From: Branchiostoma floridae
Lineage: Eukaryota; Chordata; Leptocardii; Amphioxiformes; Branchiostomatidae
Direction: 5' to 3'
Assembly (NCBI RefSeq): GCF_000003815.2
Contig: NC_049984.1
Span: forward strand, 1,358,810 to 1,422,809
DNA length: 64,000 bases
The notes under the pieces were generated by a model. It saw only the letters and a list, made by a program, of their open reading frames with translations. It made no database searches and was not told the DNA's origin. A program made the translations under genes and the position numbers. Positions 23,001-29,019 of this stretch are shown one piece after another (position 1 is the stretch's first letter; each line of letters begins with the position of its first letter).

Positions 23001-25371
23001 NNNNNNNNNNNNNNNNNNNNNNNNNNNNNNNNNNNNNNNNNNNNNNNNNNNNNNNNNNNNNNNNNNNNNNNNNNNNNNNNNNNNNNNNNNNNNNNNNNNN
23101 NNNNNNNNNNNNNNNNNNNNNNNNNNNNNNNNNNNNNNNNNNNNNNNNNNNNNNNNNNNNNNNNNNNNNNNNNNNNNNNNNNNNNNNNNNNNNNNNNNNN
23201 NNNNNNNNNNNNNNNNNNNNNNNNNNNNNNNNNNNNNNNNNNNNNNNNNNNNNNNNNNNNNNNNNNNNNNNNNNNNNNNNNNNNNNNNNNNNNNNNNNNN
23301 NNNNNNNNNNNNNNNNNNNNNNNNNNNNNNNNNNNNNNNNNNNNNNNNNNNNNNNNNNNNNNNNNNNNNNNNNNNNNNNNNNNNNNNNNNNNNNNNNNNN
23401 NNNNNNNNNNNNNNNNNNNNNNNNNNNNNNNNNNNNNNNNNNNNNNNNNNNNNNNNNNNNNNNNNNNNNNNNNNNNNNNNNNNNNNNNNNNNNNNNNNNN
23501 NNNNNNNNNNNNNNNNNNNNNNNNNNNNNNNNNNNNNNNNNNNNNNNNNNNNNNNNNNNNNNNNNNNNNNNNNNNNNNNNNNNNNNNNNNNNNNNNNNNN
23601 NNNNNNNNNNNNNNNNNNNNNNNNNNNNNNNNNNNNNNNNNNNNNNNNNNNNNNNNNNNNNNNNNNNNNNNNNNNNNNNNNNNNNNNNNNNNNNNNNNNN
23701 NNNNNNNNNNNNNNNNNNNNNNNNNNNNNNNNNNNNNNNNNNNNNNNNNNNNNNNNNNNNNNNNNNNNNNNNNNNNNNNNNNNNNNNNNNNNNNNNNNNN
23801 NNNNNNNNNNNNNNNNNNNNNNNNNNNNNNNNNNNNNNNNNNNNNNNNNNNNNNNNNNNNNNNNNNNNNNNNNNNNNNNNNNNNNNNNNNNNNNNNNNNN
23901 NNNNNNNNNNNNNNNNNNNNNNNNNNNNNNNNNNNNTTTTTTTAACATAGAACGGTAAACCCCTTGAAAATGGATTAAAAACATTAAAATGAATGTTTTC
24001 TGTATGAAAATACCAAGTAGTGATGTAATTTGTACTTTTCATCATGATATTGTCGGCCATCTTTGATTTTTACCAATTACGTCCTCTCATTAGCATAATT
24101 TATGAATATTTCATTATTGATGTTCAACTTAGATGTGTTAGATATTAAAGATATATGAAAAGATGTTTAGTTTAGCAAGAAAATCTTAAAATCCCCTTCT
24201 TTAAACCAAAATTAGTGATTTTTGTAAACTTTGCCTTTCAGAAACTCGTTGCCATGGCAACACAAAAAATCATAAACTTACCCAATTTTTTTTTAGATTG
24301 TTGCCAACAATATTTTAGGAAAACTCACCAAGTTTGGTTGTTCTAGCACAAGCCGTTTTGGAGCTATAGGAGGTCAAAGTTGCCGCGGGCACTTTTATCC
24401 CCCCCCCCCCCCCAGTCTGGATAGGGTTAACATCAAATAGGGACAGTCACCGCATCGTACTATAACAAGAACCACAGAACCGTTAATATCAAAAGTACAG
24501 TTTGCCAACATGTCAGGTTTTAAGACAAGCTAATGTCTATCAAATATAATTTCATAACTGAACATTTCAAAATGTTCACTTCTTGTCAGATGATGACGAA
24601 GTCGCTGAATGTTCCACCACACCATTGATTACAGCCTGGTGTGTGGCAGTGGCGGCAGCCATGCTGGCAGCAACAACGATAACTCTGTAGTAAGTACAAA
24701 TTGGCTTGTGTTACTTTGAAATGCAGATTTACTCCAAAATGCCAATTGCAACAACGGATGTACTCTAAACAGACTGTACTACCCTGTTTGAAGGTCGAGC
24801 TATGTATATGTCAGCTGAAATGATACGCTATACGTCAGGTTACCTTTTCAGCTCATCAGAACAATTACAGGCCCATTTGTTTAGACGTTTATCCTTCTGA
24901 ATCAAACATAGATTAATTGTTTTGTTTAAACATATCGGTCACAAAGGCGCTCGTTGGTCGTTGTTGTATTGCAGCGTCAGAAAAAGACTCGAGTTGAAGC
25001 GAATACAGACCATAGCGCCCGAGCATCATTACGAGGCCATCGACCTGCAGGACGCGAGGCTACAAGACATGAACCTTAACAAGAAGATGCCACTACCGCC
25101 CATCGGGAGGCAGCTACAGCCGGACATTAACCCGTTACCACCCACTGGGAGACAGCTTCAGTCCTATGTAAAGTCAGTACCATACGCGGGGGCACCACGC
25201 GCTAGGAATCCAACACATCACATGCGCCTGCCGCCTGTCAGACAAAAGTTCGGCGCTCCGGCCCAGCCACCCGCCAGGCGCCCGAGGGTCCGGAAGAACA
25301 CCGACTACAGCACCGACAGCAGCTACGTGTTTGACAACGAGACCAGTGAAAGTGACACCGAAGTGGAGTAG
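5818..25371 (+). CDS. non-classical cadherin with 14 EC repeats, 31 exons (whole gene model)
   Basis: A large type I membrane cadherin, expected to act at the cell surface in calcium-dependent adhesion. Exons: 5818-5863, 7222-7315 (5' end lost in gap), 9114-9249, 9800-9960, 10100-10280, 10500-10794, 11061-11190, 12103-12224, 12704-12805, 12909-13022, 13508-13868, 14137-14276, 14460-14850, 15216-15417, 15725-15992, 16274-16381, 16901-17069, 17496-17593, 17987-18124, 18321-18411, 18691-18975, 19273-19430, 19687-19864, 20032-20261, 20720-20923, 21139-21253, 21527-21669, 22185-22336, 22894-22952, 24590-24689, 24975-25371. Phases agree at every junction outside gaps. About 1,790 residues are visible. 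Order: signal peptide, Ser/Thr/Pro-rich part, 14 EC repeats, one TM, tail. Calcium linkers of the DxNDN type are intact after EC1, 3, 4, 5, 8, 9, 10 and 12, altered after EC6 (GDVNDVPP) and EC11 (TDANRHDP), and degenerate after EC2, EC7 and EC13. LDRE motifs recur in eight repeats. No beta-catenin-binding motif is visible in the tail. EC number does not match classical cadherins (5), clustered protocadherins (6), PCDH15 (11) or CDH23 (27), so I give no symbol. Splice sites are by eye. Confidence 0.9.
6721..7121 (+). repeat. ~210-215 bp tandem repeat in cadherin intron 1, running into a gap
   Basis: Copies start at 6721, 6936 and 7114 (GGTCCTGCCATG, GGTCCTACCATG, then lost in N). CATTTAGCGCAACTGGACCG and its near copy lie 210 bases apart. 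The 100-N gap at 7122-7221 directly continues the third copy, so the gap probably hides more copies. Confidence 0.75.
7222..7315 (+). CDS. cadherin exon 2 (partial): Ser/Thr/Pro-rich segment
   Basis: Open from the gap edge to a donor (ACAG|GTATTT at 7316) in phase 1, matching exon 3. It encodes a low-complexity sequence rich in T, S and P (for example TPSPDATPYSETPSYAP), as in mucin-like extracellular stalks. The acceptor is lost in the N run. Supported by phase and composition only. Confidence 0.45.
8276..8998. mobile_element. Tc1/mariner-pogo-like MITE (~720 bp)
   Basis: Inverted termini: TACAGTCAAACCTGCCCGAG at 8276-8295 and its near reverse complement ending GGGCAGGTTTGACTGTA at 8998. 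The TA-CAGT ends fit a TA target duplication. The internal part repeats GCGACCACC motifs and has no transposase frame. It lies in cadherin intron 2. Confidence 0.75.
8997..9058. repeat. 20-bp inverted repeat next to the MITE
   Basis: Arms 8997-9016 and 9039-9058 match 18 of 20 bases with a 22-base loop; the core AAGACCGTGGAT is perfect. The left arm begins at the MITE's terminal TA. It lies in intron 2, about 55 bases before the exon 3 acceptor. Confidence 0.7.
9114..9249 (+). CDS. cadherin exon 3: extracellular N-terminal region
   Basis: Acceptor CCAACCCAG (AG 9112-9113) has a strong pyrimidine tract; the donor GTAAGG is at 9250. It encodes VVDMATLQTGNVTNVTYVLM, then CC and LLTDGRVLVTSQLDFNI, with two N-glycosylation sites. 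No EC motif is seen. An earlier acceptor at 9022-9023 is also in phase but has a poorer tract. Confidence 0.65.
9800..9960 (+). CDS. cadherin exon 4: pre-EC region and start of EC1
   Basis: Enters in phase 2 and leaves in phase 1 (donor GTGAAG, 9961). The last residues, FYVTMEENSNIG, match the first strand of an EC repeat (the V-x-V-x-E-N pattern). The preceding ~40 residues, with an N-linked site (NLTSD), are not EC-like. Confidence 0.8.
10100..10280 (+). CDS. cadherin exon 5: EC1
   Basis: Acceptor TTCCTGCAG, donor GTATTT. It carries FSIDSSSGVITPNSPLDREE, the standard middle of an EC repeat (IDxxTGxIxxxxxLDRE). Phase 1 in, phase 2 out. Confidence 0.85.
10500..10794 (+). CDS. cadherin exon 6: EC1 end, linker, EC2
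   Basis: Acceptor ACCCCCAG, donor GTGATT. Contains VTDINDNAP, an intact calcium linker, then EDPDAGENATLTYTIV and VTGVITVISNF of EC2. EC2 lacks an LDRE. Phase 2 in, 0 out. Confidence 0.9.
11061..11190 (+). CDS. cadherin exon 7: EC2 end and EC3 start
   Basis: Acceptor TTTTCCATCAG, donor GTCTGT. RALDNGEPPRF matches the A-x-D-x-G-x-P-P segment. The EC2-EC3 linker is degenerate: where DxNDNxP is expected the sequence reads LLSNDAVGN, so fewer calcium ligands. EC3 starts LEVSVREDVAIG. Phase 0 in, 1 out. Confidence 0.85.
11263..11486 (+). CDS. candidate alternative terminal exon: TM segment and basic tail
   Basis: In intron 7 an acceptor (TTTTCTCACCATTGCATTTAG, AG 11261-11262) is followed by a frame open to a stop ending at 11486. 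Spliced to exon 7 (phase 1) it encodes VASIAASTSLALFLISLLLL, then SFRRRLKGLQQNGYAKKRL: a clear membrane helix and stop-transfer signal, then about 50 tail residues. A possible polyadenylation signal AATAAA is at 11749-11754. This would give a protein with only EC1, EC2 and the first EC3 strand. It could instead be the relic of another cadherin gene or a chance frame; no transcript evidence is available. Confidence 0.35.
11562..11632 (+). repeat. tRNA-like SINE head (fragment)
   Basis: TAGCGCAGTGGTA (A box, from 11569) and GGTTCGAATCC (B box, 11611-11621) with a T-arm CCCGG/CCGGG and a possible anticodon arm GCATT/AATGC. The acceptor arms do not pair and the variable loop is almost absent, so it is not a functional tRNA. 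A T-rich tract follows directly. Confidence 0.6.
12103..12224 (+). CDS. cadherin exon 8: EC3
   Basis: Acceptor TGTCCGCAG, donor GTAAGG. Encodes TALVNATVPASAGDGTIVYT and NVNFFDVHNET. Phase 1 in, 0 out. It is separated from exon 7 by a 912-base intron holding the alternative exon and the SINE head. Confidence 0.85.
12561..12763 (+). repeat. 123-bp tandem duplication of the exon 9 acceptor and exon start
   Basis: 12561-12640 and 12684-12763 are near copies that include CTGTTGTTTCCTCAG and the first ~60 coding bases. The first copy decays after HELF into a (TTTG)n-rich stretch. The 123-base offset keeps the frame and no stop intervenes, so splicing to the first acceptor (12580) would add 41 residues, including a hydrophobic run (VSVVSFVYLFVCLF). 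Confidence 0.85.
12704..12805 (+). CDS. cadherin exon 9: EC3
   Basis: Acceptor TTTCCTCAG, donor GTAGGT. Encodes GEITVISELDRETEPSHQFF (xLDRExxxxxxF of EC3). Phase 0 on both sides. The second, intact copy of the duplicated start is chosen because only it reads through to the donor as EC sequence. Confidence 0.85.
12909..13022 (+). CDS. cadherin exon 10: EC3 end, linker, EC4 start
   Basis: Acceptor ATGTTTAAG, donor GTGAGT. ILVVITLEDINDNDPVF is an intact linker; EC4 opens with GTVRENTPIGEPV. Phase 0 on both sides. Confidence 0.85.
13508..13868 (+). CDS. cadherin exon 11: EC4, linker, EC5 start
   Basis: Acceptor ATGCTGCAG, donor GTAAAC. Contains VTDEDFGINGSIYLHL, NSTTGLIYVNGNLDYE, the linker LQDENDNSPQF and the EC5 start PENSNDSAPVGTV and DRDSG. 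Phase 0 in, 1 out. Confidence 0.9.
14137..14276 (+). CDS. cadherin exon 12: EC5
   Basis: Acceptor CCATGTAG, donor GTGAGC. FQLDFSSGQLTLVRGDLLDR is the strand D-E region of EC5. Phase 1 in, 0 out. Confidence 0.85.
14460..14850 (+). CDS. cadherin exon 13: EC5 end, linker, EC6
   Basis: Acceptor GTTTCCACAG, donor GTGAGT at 14851. VTVTDVNDNAPSF is intact; EC6 shows VTDPDAGVSGAVRL, LDREERETHEL and ITATDMGTPALSSS. Phase 0 in, 1 out. The exon end and donor are triplicated. Confidence 0.9.
14812..14960 (+). repeat. 49-bp tandem triplication of the exon 13 end and its donor
   Basis: CTGCCTTATCCAGCAGCATC through GGCAGTCGGTGAGTATCC is present three times; donors GTGAGT lie at 14851, 14900 and 14949. Only the first keeps the phase to exon 14. 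The second shifts the frame, and the third is preceded by an in-frame stop. Confidence 0.9.
15216..15417 (+). CDS. cadherin exon 14: linker and EC7
   Basis: Acceptor GTACACAG, donor GTAAGT. The linker GDVNDVPPTF lacks one Asn of DxNDN. EC7 shows VEDPDVNGTIEYSVAGDPDG and a shortened IDEEGVVVLD. Phase 1 in, 2 out. Confidence 0.85.
15725..15992 (+). CDS. cadherin exon 15: EC7 end, EC8 start
   Basis: Acceptor CTTCCTCAG, donor GTAAGA. The EC7-EC8 linker is degenerate: VHVEDGSSLSSLEF where VxDxNDNxPxF is expected. EC8 opens YDFDVVENSPSGTVLGTV. Phase 2 in, 0 out. Confidence 0.85.
16274..16381 (+). CDS. cadherin exon 16: EC8
   Basis: Acceptor GTCTTCCAG, donor GTAAGA. IVTRLPLDREESDEHYLIVV. Phase 0 on both sides. 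Confidence 0.85.
16901..17069 (+). CDS. cadherin exon 17: linker, EC9 start
   Basis: Acceptor ATTCTACAG, donor GTTAGT. VRVVDVNDNAPEF is intact; EC9 opens YDVDVLENVPVGHIV and DADVGENADIVY. Phase 0 in, 1 out. Confidence 0.9.
17098..17275 (+). mobile_element. partial copy of MITE family B in cadherin intron 17
   Basis: Shares GATATACCCAGT, AGGTCGCAGTGAGAGCG and GCCGTCTAGTGGAAAG with the fuller copy at 56467-56728. The left terminal repeat is missing. Non-coding. Confidence 0.65.
17496..17593 (+). CDS. cadherin exon 18: EC9 (two in-frame donors)
   Basis: Acceptor CCACGGCAG. FTVDPETGAVRVNGTLDREA. The donor at 17594 (GTAACG) joins HLVVVQ to STDKGDPP of exon 19, giving a normal EC9. A second donor at 17651 (GTATCT), also after GTCGTGCAG, lies 57 bases on, open and in phase, and would add 19 residues (VTAPDGG...VVIVVQ). 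I prefer the first because it gives a normal EC length. Confidence 0.75.
17987..18124 (+). CDS. cadherin exon 19: EC9 end, linker, EC10 start
   Basis: Acceptor TTTACTCCAG, donor GTCAGT. STDKGDPPLSSTVTVLIHVG, DVNDNSPIF, then YNISVPENNDDKQ. Phase 0 on both sides. Confidence 0.85.
18321..18411 (+). CDS. cadherin exon 20: EC10
   Basis: Acceptor TGTCTTACAG, donor GTAAAC. VLSAAAADSDIGTNGRVRYY fits the A-x-DxDxGxNG segment. Phase 0 in, 1 out. Confidence 0.85.
18691..18975 (+). CDS. cadherin exon 21: EC10 end, linker, EC11 start
   Basis: Acceptor CTGTCCCAG, donor GTTGGT. FDRESVSSYNFTVLAVDGGD, VTDVNDNSPAF, MVPEDTSTGTSV, ATDADSGENG. Phase 1 in, 1 out, matching exon 22 across the 100-N gap, so no exon need be missing there. 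Confidence 0.9.
19273..19430 (+). CDS. cadherin exon 22: EC11, candidate GC donor
   Basis: Acceptor CTTCCAG just after the gap. FLVDSTTGVLRTRQSLLRI and NCVANVTAYDHGPDQ. No GT fits at the end; GAG|GCAAGA (19431) matches the GC-donor consensus AG|GCAAGT and joins in frame to exon 23. A weak GT (GCA|GTCGAG, 19425) is the alternative. An AC/GC microsatellite follows (19447-19505). Confidence 0.75.
19687..19864 (+). CDS. cadherin exon 23: altered linker, EC12 start
   Basis: Acceptor CTCTTGTCAG, donor GTAAGA. VVFNITDANRHDPVF replaces DxNDN with DANRH. EC12 shows TVDETWNVWRDELF and ATDEDGGVNGEVSYRI. Phase 0 in, 1 out. Confidence 0.9.
19934..20009 (+). repeat. (TTGA)n microsatellite
   Basis: About 19 perfect tetranucleotide units, ending about 20 bases before the acceptor of exon 24, where it forms part of the branch-point region. 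Confidence 0.95.
20032..20261 (+). CDS. cadherin exon 24: EC12, linker, EC13 start
   Basis: Acceptor TTCTTGCCAG, donor GTACGC. VWANRPLDREERDFYNLTL, EASDGAVVNP, IDDVNDNPPRF. Phase 1 in, 0 out. Confidence 0.9.
20720..20923 (+). CDS. cadherin exon 25: EC13
   Basis: Acceptor AAATTACAG, donor GTACGT. NTSVGTHVIQVNATDDDFGT and FAIDSQTGEVNTSSAF. Phase 0 on both sides. Confidence 0.85.
21139..21253 (+). CDS. cadherin exon 26: EC13 end, degenerate linker
   Basis: Acceptor CCTTTCAG, donor GTATAC. VTLKVEDYEDPDLRPDELTL; the linker reads FISTNRHSPRF with no acidic calcium ligand before the Asn. Phase 0 in, 1 out. Confidence 0.85.
21527..21669 (+). CDS. cadherin exon 27: EC14
   Basis: Acceptor TTTCCGCAG, donor GTATGG. 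VVERSRESLTEESGPIHLIT and EDADSGPDGQIQYNI. Phase 1 in, 0 out. A (GTGA)n-type microsatellite (21715-21850) follows in the intron. Confidence 0.85.
22185..22336 (+). CDS. cadherin exon 28: EC14
   Basis: Acceptor GTCTTTACAG, donor GTAGGG. VSLSVNTRGTLWNGTDGHRH and VIQAQDMGQPARTG; an LDRE is absent. Phase 0 in, 2 out. Confidence 0.8.
22894..22952 (+). CDS. cadherin exon 29: end of EC14
   Basis: Acceptor GTCCCACCAG, donor GTAAGG. TTKIVLDIRQAGTESPPPE, the last EC strand and a proline turn. Phase 2 in, 1 out. Exon 30 also enters in phase 1, so the 960-N gap between them need not hide an exon. Confidence 0.8.
24590..24689 (+). CDS. cadherin exon 30: transmembrane segment
   Basis: Acceptor CTTCTTGTCAG, donor GTAAGT. 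Acidic start DDDEVAEC, then PLITAWCVAVAAAMLAATTI, a single membrane-spanning helix. Phase 1 in, 2 out. Confidence 0.85.
24975..25371 (+). CDS. cadherin exon 31: cytoplasmic tail and stop
   Basis: Acceptor TTGTATTGCAG. VRKRLELKRIQ is the stop-transfer signal. The tail repeats PLPPIGRQLQ and PLPPTGRQLQ, then LPPVRQ: three proline-rich units that could bind SH3 or WW domains (inference). It ends in an acidic Ser/Thr run; no clear PDZ ligand. Stop TAG at 25369-25371. Confidence 0.9.
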
Positions 25372-25540
25372 CTGATAAAGAGACCACCAAAACCCTTTTT
25401 CTCCACTTGTACTGACAAAATTTTGTATTTCGCTTAGTTATGTTTATGTCCTTGTATATATATGTATAGTGGTGGTATAAATATAAGTTGATCATCTGTC
25501 TTATCTGTCAAAGTGAATAAAAAAAAACTATTCTCTTCCT
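25372..25540 (+). other. cadherin 3' UTR with polyadenylation signal
   Basis: AATAAA at 25516-25521, about 145 bases after the stop codon, is the best polyadenylation signal; the transcript probably ends within 10-30 bases of it. Confidence 0.6.
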
Positions 25541-25983
25541 ACATTAACAATCCAACACATTAACAAAACATTTTGATCATTTGTCTAATCTACTGTCTCG
25601 AAATAGATCGAAATTAGAATCAAGGGTAAGCATTTAGATTGGGATAGACACATGTCGATTTTCACAATGCTTCTTCCGAGTGTAACTTTTATAAAGGCGC
25701 CAGTAGATACCATTGAATTCCATGACATTTTTTTAGTTTGAAAATTTGACGCGCAAAGAGCAGAACTTTCAAATATTCCAATTACAATGTGATTGGGCTT
25801 GGTGACATTCTCAATGTGATAAACGAACGTTGGAACGTGAAGTACAAAAGCATGCCTTAATGTGTGTAATTGGAACCAGGACANNNNNNNNNNNNNNNNN
25901 NNNNNNNNNNNNNNNNNNNNNNNNNNNNNNNNNNNNNNNNNNNNNNNNNNNNNNNNNNNNNNNNNNNNNNNNNNNNNNNNNNN

Positions 25984-26017
25984 CTGTGTGTGTGTATGTG
26001 TGTTTGTGTGTGTGTGT

Positions 26018-26056
<39 letters not shown>

Positions 26057-26061
26057 CGTGT

Positions 26062-26107
<46 letters not shown>

Positions 26108-26108
26108 T
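25984..26108 (+). repeat. (TG)n microsatellite beside a gap
   Basis: Imperfect TG repeat of about 125 bases running straight out of the 100-N gap 25884-25983; the gap is probably an unresolved longer repeat. Confidence 0.95.
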
Positions 26109-26111
26109 GCT

Positions 26112-26205
26112 TAGGCCCCATTTCCACTAGAAGGCGACCCAAATAAGATATGTGTAACCTTAACTTTCTCACTGGGTATATCATACGAAACGTGTGACTG
26201 ATAAG
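26112..26205 (+). mobile_element. partial copy of MITE family B
   Basis: CCCCATTTCCACTAGAAGGCG and GGGTATATCATACGA match the terminal repeat and an inner part of the copy at 56467-56728 (inner part inverted). Confidence 0.55.
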
Positions 26206-26217
26206 ACAACAAAAGCT

Positions 26218-27790
26218 ACAAGAAGGCAAACCTTGACGCCCTGTGTAACGACCTCAGCCAAGCCCCCTGTGACACCAACTTCATCTTTGACACTATGGAC
26301 GATATCTGGAACTCTTGGTACACCATGTTTATGGACATATGCCGACAGCACATTCCACACAAACTAATCTCTGTCAATAGAACAGCCAAACCATGGATCC
26401 ATCAAAACAAAGAGATCAAAGCGGCCATCCGACGAAAGCACCGGCTCCACTCCAGAGCCAAAAGCAAAAACACTCCTGAAGCCTGGTCTGCCTACAGGAA
26501 ACAAAGAAACCTGGTCACCACCCTCACCAGAAACGCAGAGGCGGCATACATCCAAGAAGTGACGGAAGATGTAGAAGCTGGAAACACAAAGCGCTTCTTC
26601 TCGAGCTCCTTTGCCAAATCTGCTTTAGGAAAGGCGTCAACTGGCATCCCAGCACTCAAAGATGGGACAGATATTATTGAAATACCCGAAGACAAGGCAA
26701 ATGCCCTCAACAACTTTTTCATACAACAGACTGACCTAAACGACAGGAACGACTCCCCTCCCACCTTCCAACCAACGACAATCCCTGAAACAACACTAAG
26801 CAATCTTCAACTGACTGTAGACGAAGTGCGACAGCAACTGAAAACGCTAAAGGTGGGCAAGTCCTGCGGTCCAGACAACATCACTCCAAACCTTCTCCGA
26901 CAGGTAGCTGACACCATATGTGCACCCATCACTCAGCCTTGGTCAAGTTCCTTCTTGTTGGAAAGAGGCCAATGTAACCCCCATCCACAAATCCGGCAGC
27001 CGTCATCTCACCATCAACTACAGGCCGACTTCCCTGCTCAACATTGTTCCGAAAGTACTAGAGTCACTAGTCAACAAACATCTAATTAAACAAATCAATC
27101 CGGTATTGTCAAACCACCAGAGCGGATTCAGAGCCCATGACAACACCACACTCCAACTAGCCCGGCTTGTAGAGGAATGGACCCGGGCTATGGACAGAGG
27201 GGAAATAGTGGGATACGTGTTTCTCGACCTGCGAAAGGCATTCGACAAAGTATGGCACCAAGGGCTCTTGACCAAAATCCGTGCCCACGGAGTACGTGGA
27301 ACCATGCTGAACTGGTTCCATAGCTACTTGTCGGACAGACGTCAACGAGTCGTCATCCAGGGCGGAACATCCGAATGGAAATCTCCTCTCGCGGGTGTCC
27401 CACAAGGTTCCGTACTAGGTCCCACCCTCTTCATCCTCTACATCAACGATCTACCTTCCTGCTGCACACAGTCCGACGCAAACCTGTTCGCCGACGACAC
27501 ATCACTCTCAACCAGCAACCGATCCATCCAACGTGTAGTCACCTCACTCAACAAGGACCTACGGTCGGTATCCAACTGGTTACTCCCTCAGGAACAGCGA
27601 CCACCTGACATCTGAACTCACTAAGTCCACCAGAGGCCAGAGAACATTCATCTACAGAGCAACAGCACTCTGGAACACTCTCCCTACTGCTACTCGCACA
27701 GCCACCTCTACTGCTTCCTTCAAAAGAAAACTGTGGGAATGCCTAGGCGACCCTTACGCATAGCCATACACGTGTATATACAGACCCTGA
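26218..27790 (+). mobile_element. decayed CR1/Jockey-like non-LTR retrotransposon (reverse transcriptase)
   Basis: From about 26220 a frame reads the region before the polymerase and the first palm motifs (VGKSCGPDNITPNLLRQVA); after a break near 26930 a second frame continues (VPSCWKEANVTPIHKSG, FLDLRKAFDKVWH, GVPQGSVLGPTLFILYINDL, FADDTSL) to 27615. The end, with the usual LWNTLP and FKRKLWECLGD near the stop, follows in a third frame, and most of the thumb region is missing. At least two frame breaks and 5' truncation make it inactive. It lies 0.7 kb downstream of the cadherin gene, same strand. Confidence 0.85.
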
Positions 27791-27799
27791 CCTCTCATT

Positions 27800-27840
27800 A
27801 TTTTCACTCCGCGTACCGTAGGTACGCTTCGAGTGAAAAT
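27800..27840. repeat. 41-base palindrome
   Basis: ATTTTCACTC (27800-27809) pairs with GAGTGAAAAT (27831-27840), and CGTACC pairs with GGTACG inside. It lies between the LINE remnant and a family A repeat; GAGTGAAAATA also precedes the tail-only copy at 30825-30871, so it may mark the end of a family A element. Confidence 0.7.
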
Positions 27841-27857
27841 ATTGTTTTCGTACCGTT

Positions 27858-28710
27858 TCTTCTTTCTTTCTTTCTTTCTTTCTTTCTCCTGTCACGACCT
27901 TTAAAGTGATTCCTCTCTGTCGTTCTTGGACCGAATGACTTGAAATTTGGCTTGAAATTTGGCACAAGTGTACTTTGGGCCAATACCCTCGGACGTTTTT
28001 TTCTGTTTTTTGATAGATATTTTTAAAATGATTTTATGGATGTTTTTAGGTGATAATTTGACCAAACTTTATACTTGTGCCTCCCGTGACCAGGTATTAA
28101 GTCCTAGAGACCCGAAATTTGGTATGGTAGTGCATGAGATATTTGCTAAAAGGACCCCGTTATCATTTTTGGCTAAAAATCACTTCAAAATGATTTATAA
28201 GCCAAGTTGGCGGGTTTTTTTCATCTGCGTTTTCGTCTTCACCGCCTCTGAGCGTCTCACCATATATGGTAAATGACGTAATTACCTTCCCGCCACCTGT
28301 AGGACCAGGTGGCGGCCGTGCACGTGGTCACCCCTGCTTGCTCTAATAATTAATATTCATGAACACGCGTCGCAAACGTCCTCCGGCGAATGCGAGTGTT
28401 GTTCGAATATCTGCTGTTATCAAATTCATGAACGACGAATAATGACACGGTGTGAGGGCATTGTTCTCAGCGCTATTGTCACCAAATCAAAGTTTTTTGA
28501 TAGATACCTTTACAATGATTTTATGGAATCCGATGTTTTTAGGTTATTTTCTGACCATACTGCACATTCCTGCCTCCCGTGCCCAAGTATTAAGTCCGGA
28601 TGGCCTGAAATTTGGTATGATACTGTGTGAGATACGTATCAAAAGGACCCCGGTATTATTTTTGGCCAACAGTCACTTCAAAATGATTTAAAAGCCAATT
28701 TGGCGGGGTA
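27858..28710 (+). repeat. diverged copies of dispersed repeat family A
   Basis: TTTC-rich head, CTCCTGTCA and blocks with GACCTGAAATTTGG-like sequence (27930-28150 and 28560-28690), interrupted by a GC-rich part with CArG boxes (28250-28440). No coding sequence. Confidence 0.55.
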
Positions 28711-28935
28711 TCCACGTATATTTTCACCGAGGTTCTCCGGATTTCGCGCGTGTCGCCATATATGGTCACGTTCCCCCCGTGCATCCGTTGCACCATATAT
28801 GGTCATTGACGTTCCCGCGCGCGTGACGCAGCTTTGCATCGTGGCTACTGTAATTGAATTTAGGAGGGGAACCAATATGCGCCCGACACTTAGCAGAAGC
28901 GATGACCTGATTGGTCAGCTCGGATACAGCCAATG
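28255..28935. promoter_or_regulatory. three CArG boxes and CCAAT motifs
   Basis: CCATATATGG occurs at about 28260, 28757 and 28792, each a perfect CC(A/T)6GG serum-response-factor site. ATTGG (28911) and CCAAT (28930) follow, then a possible donor GTACGT near 29011. This mix resembles promoters of SRF-regulated genes, but no coding exon is visible downstream, so function is inference. Confidence 0.25.
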
Positions 28936-29019
28936 GGGAAGGGTCTTTCATCTACTTAGCGGCTGGGAGTACATACATGTACATGTCGCCGGGAAGAAGT
29001 CCGTTGAAAGTACGTGAAA

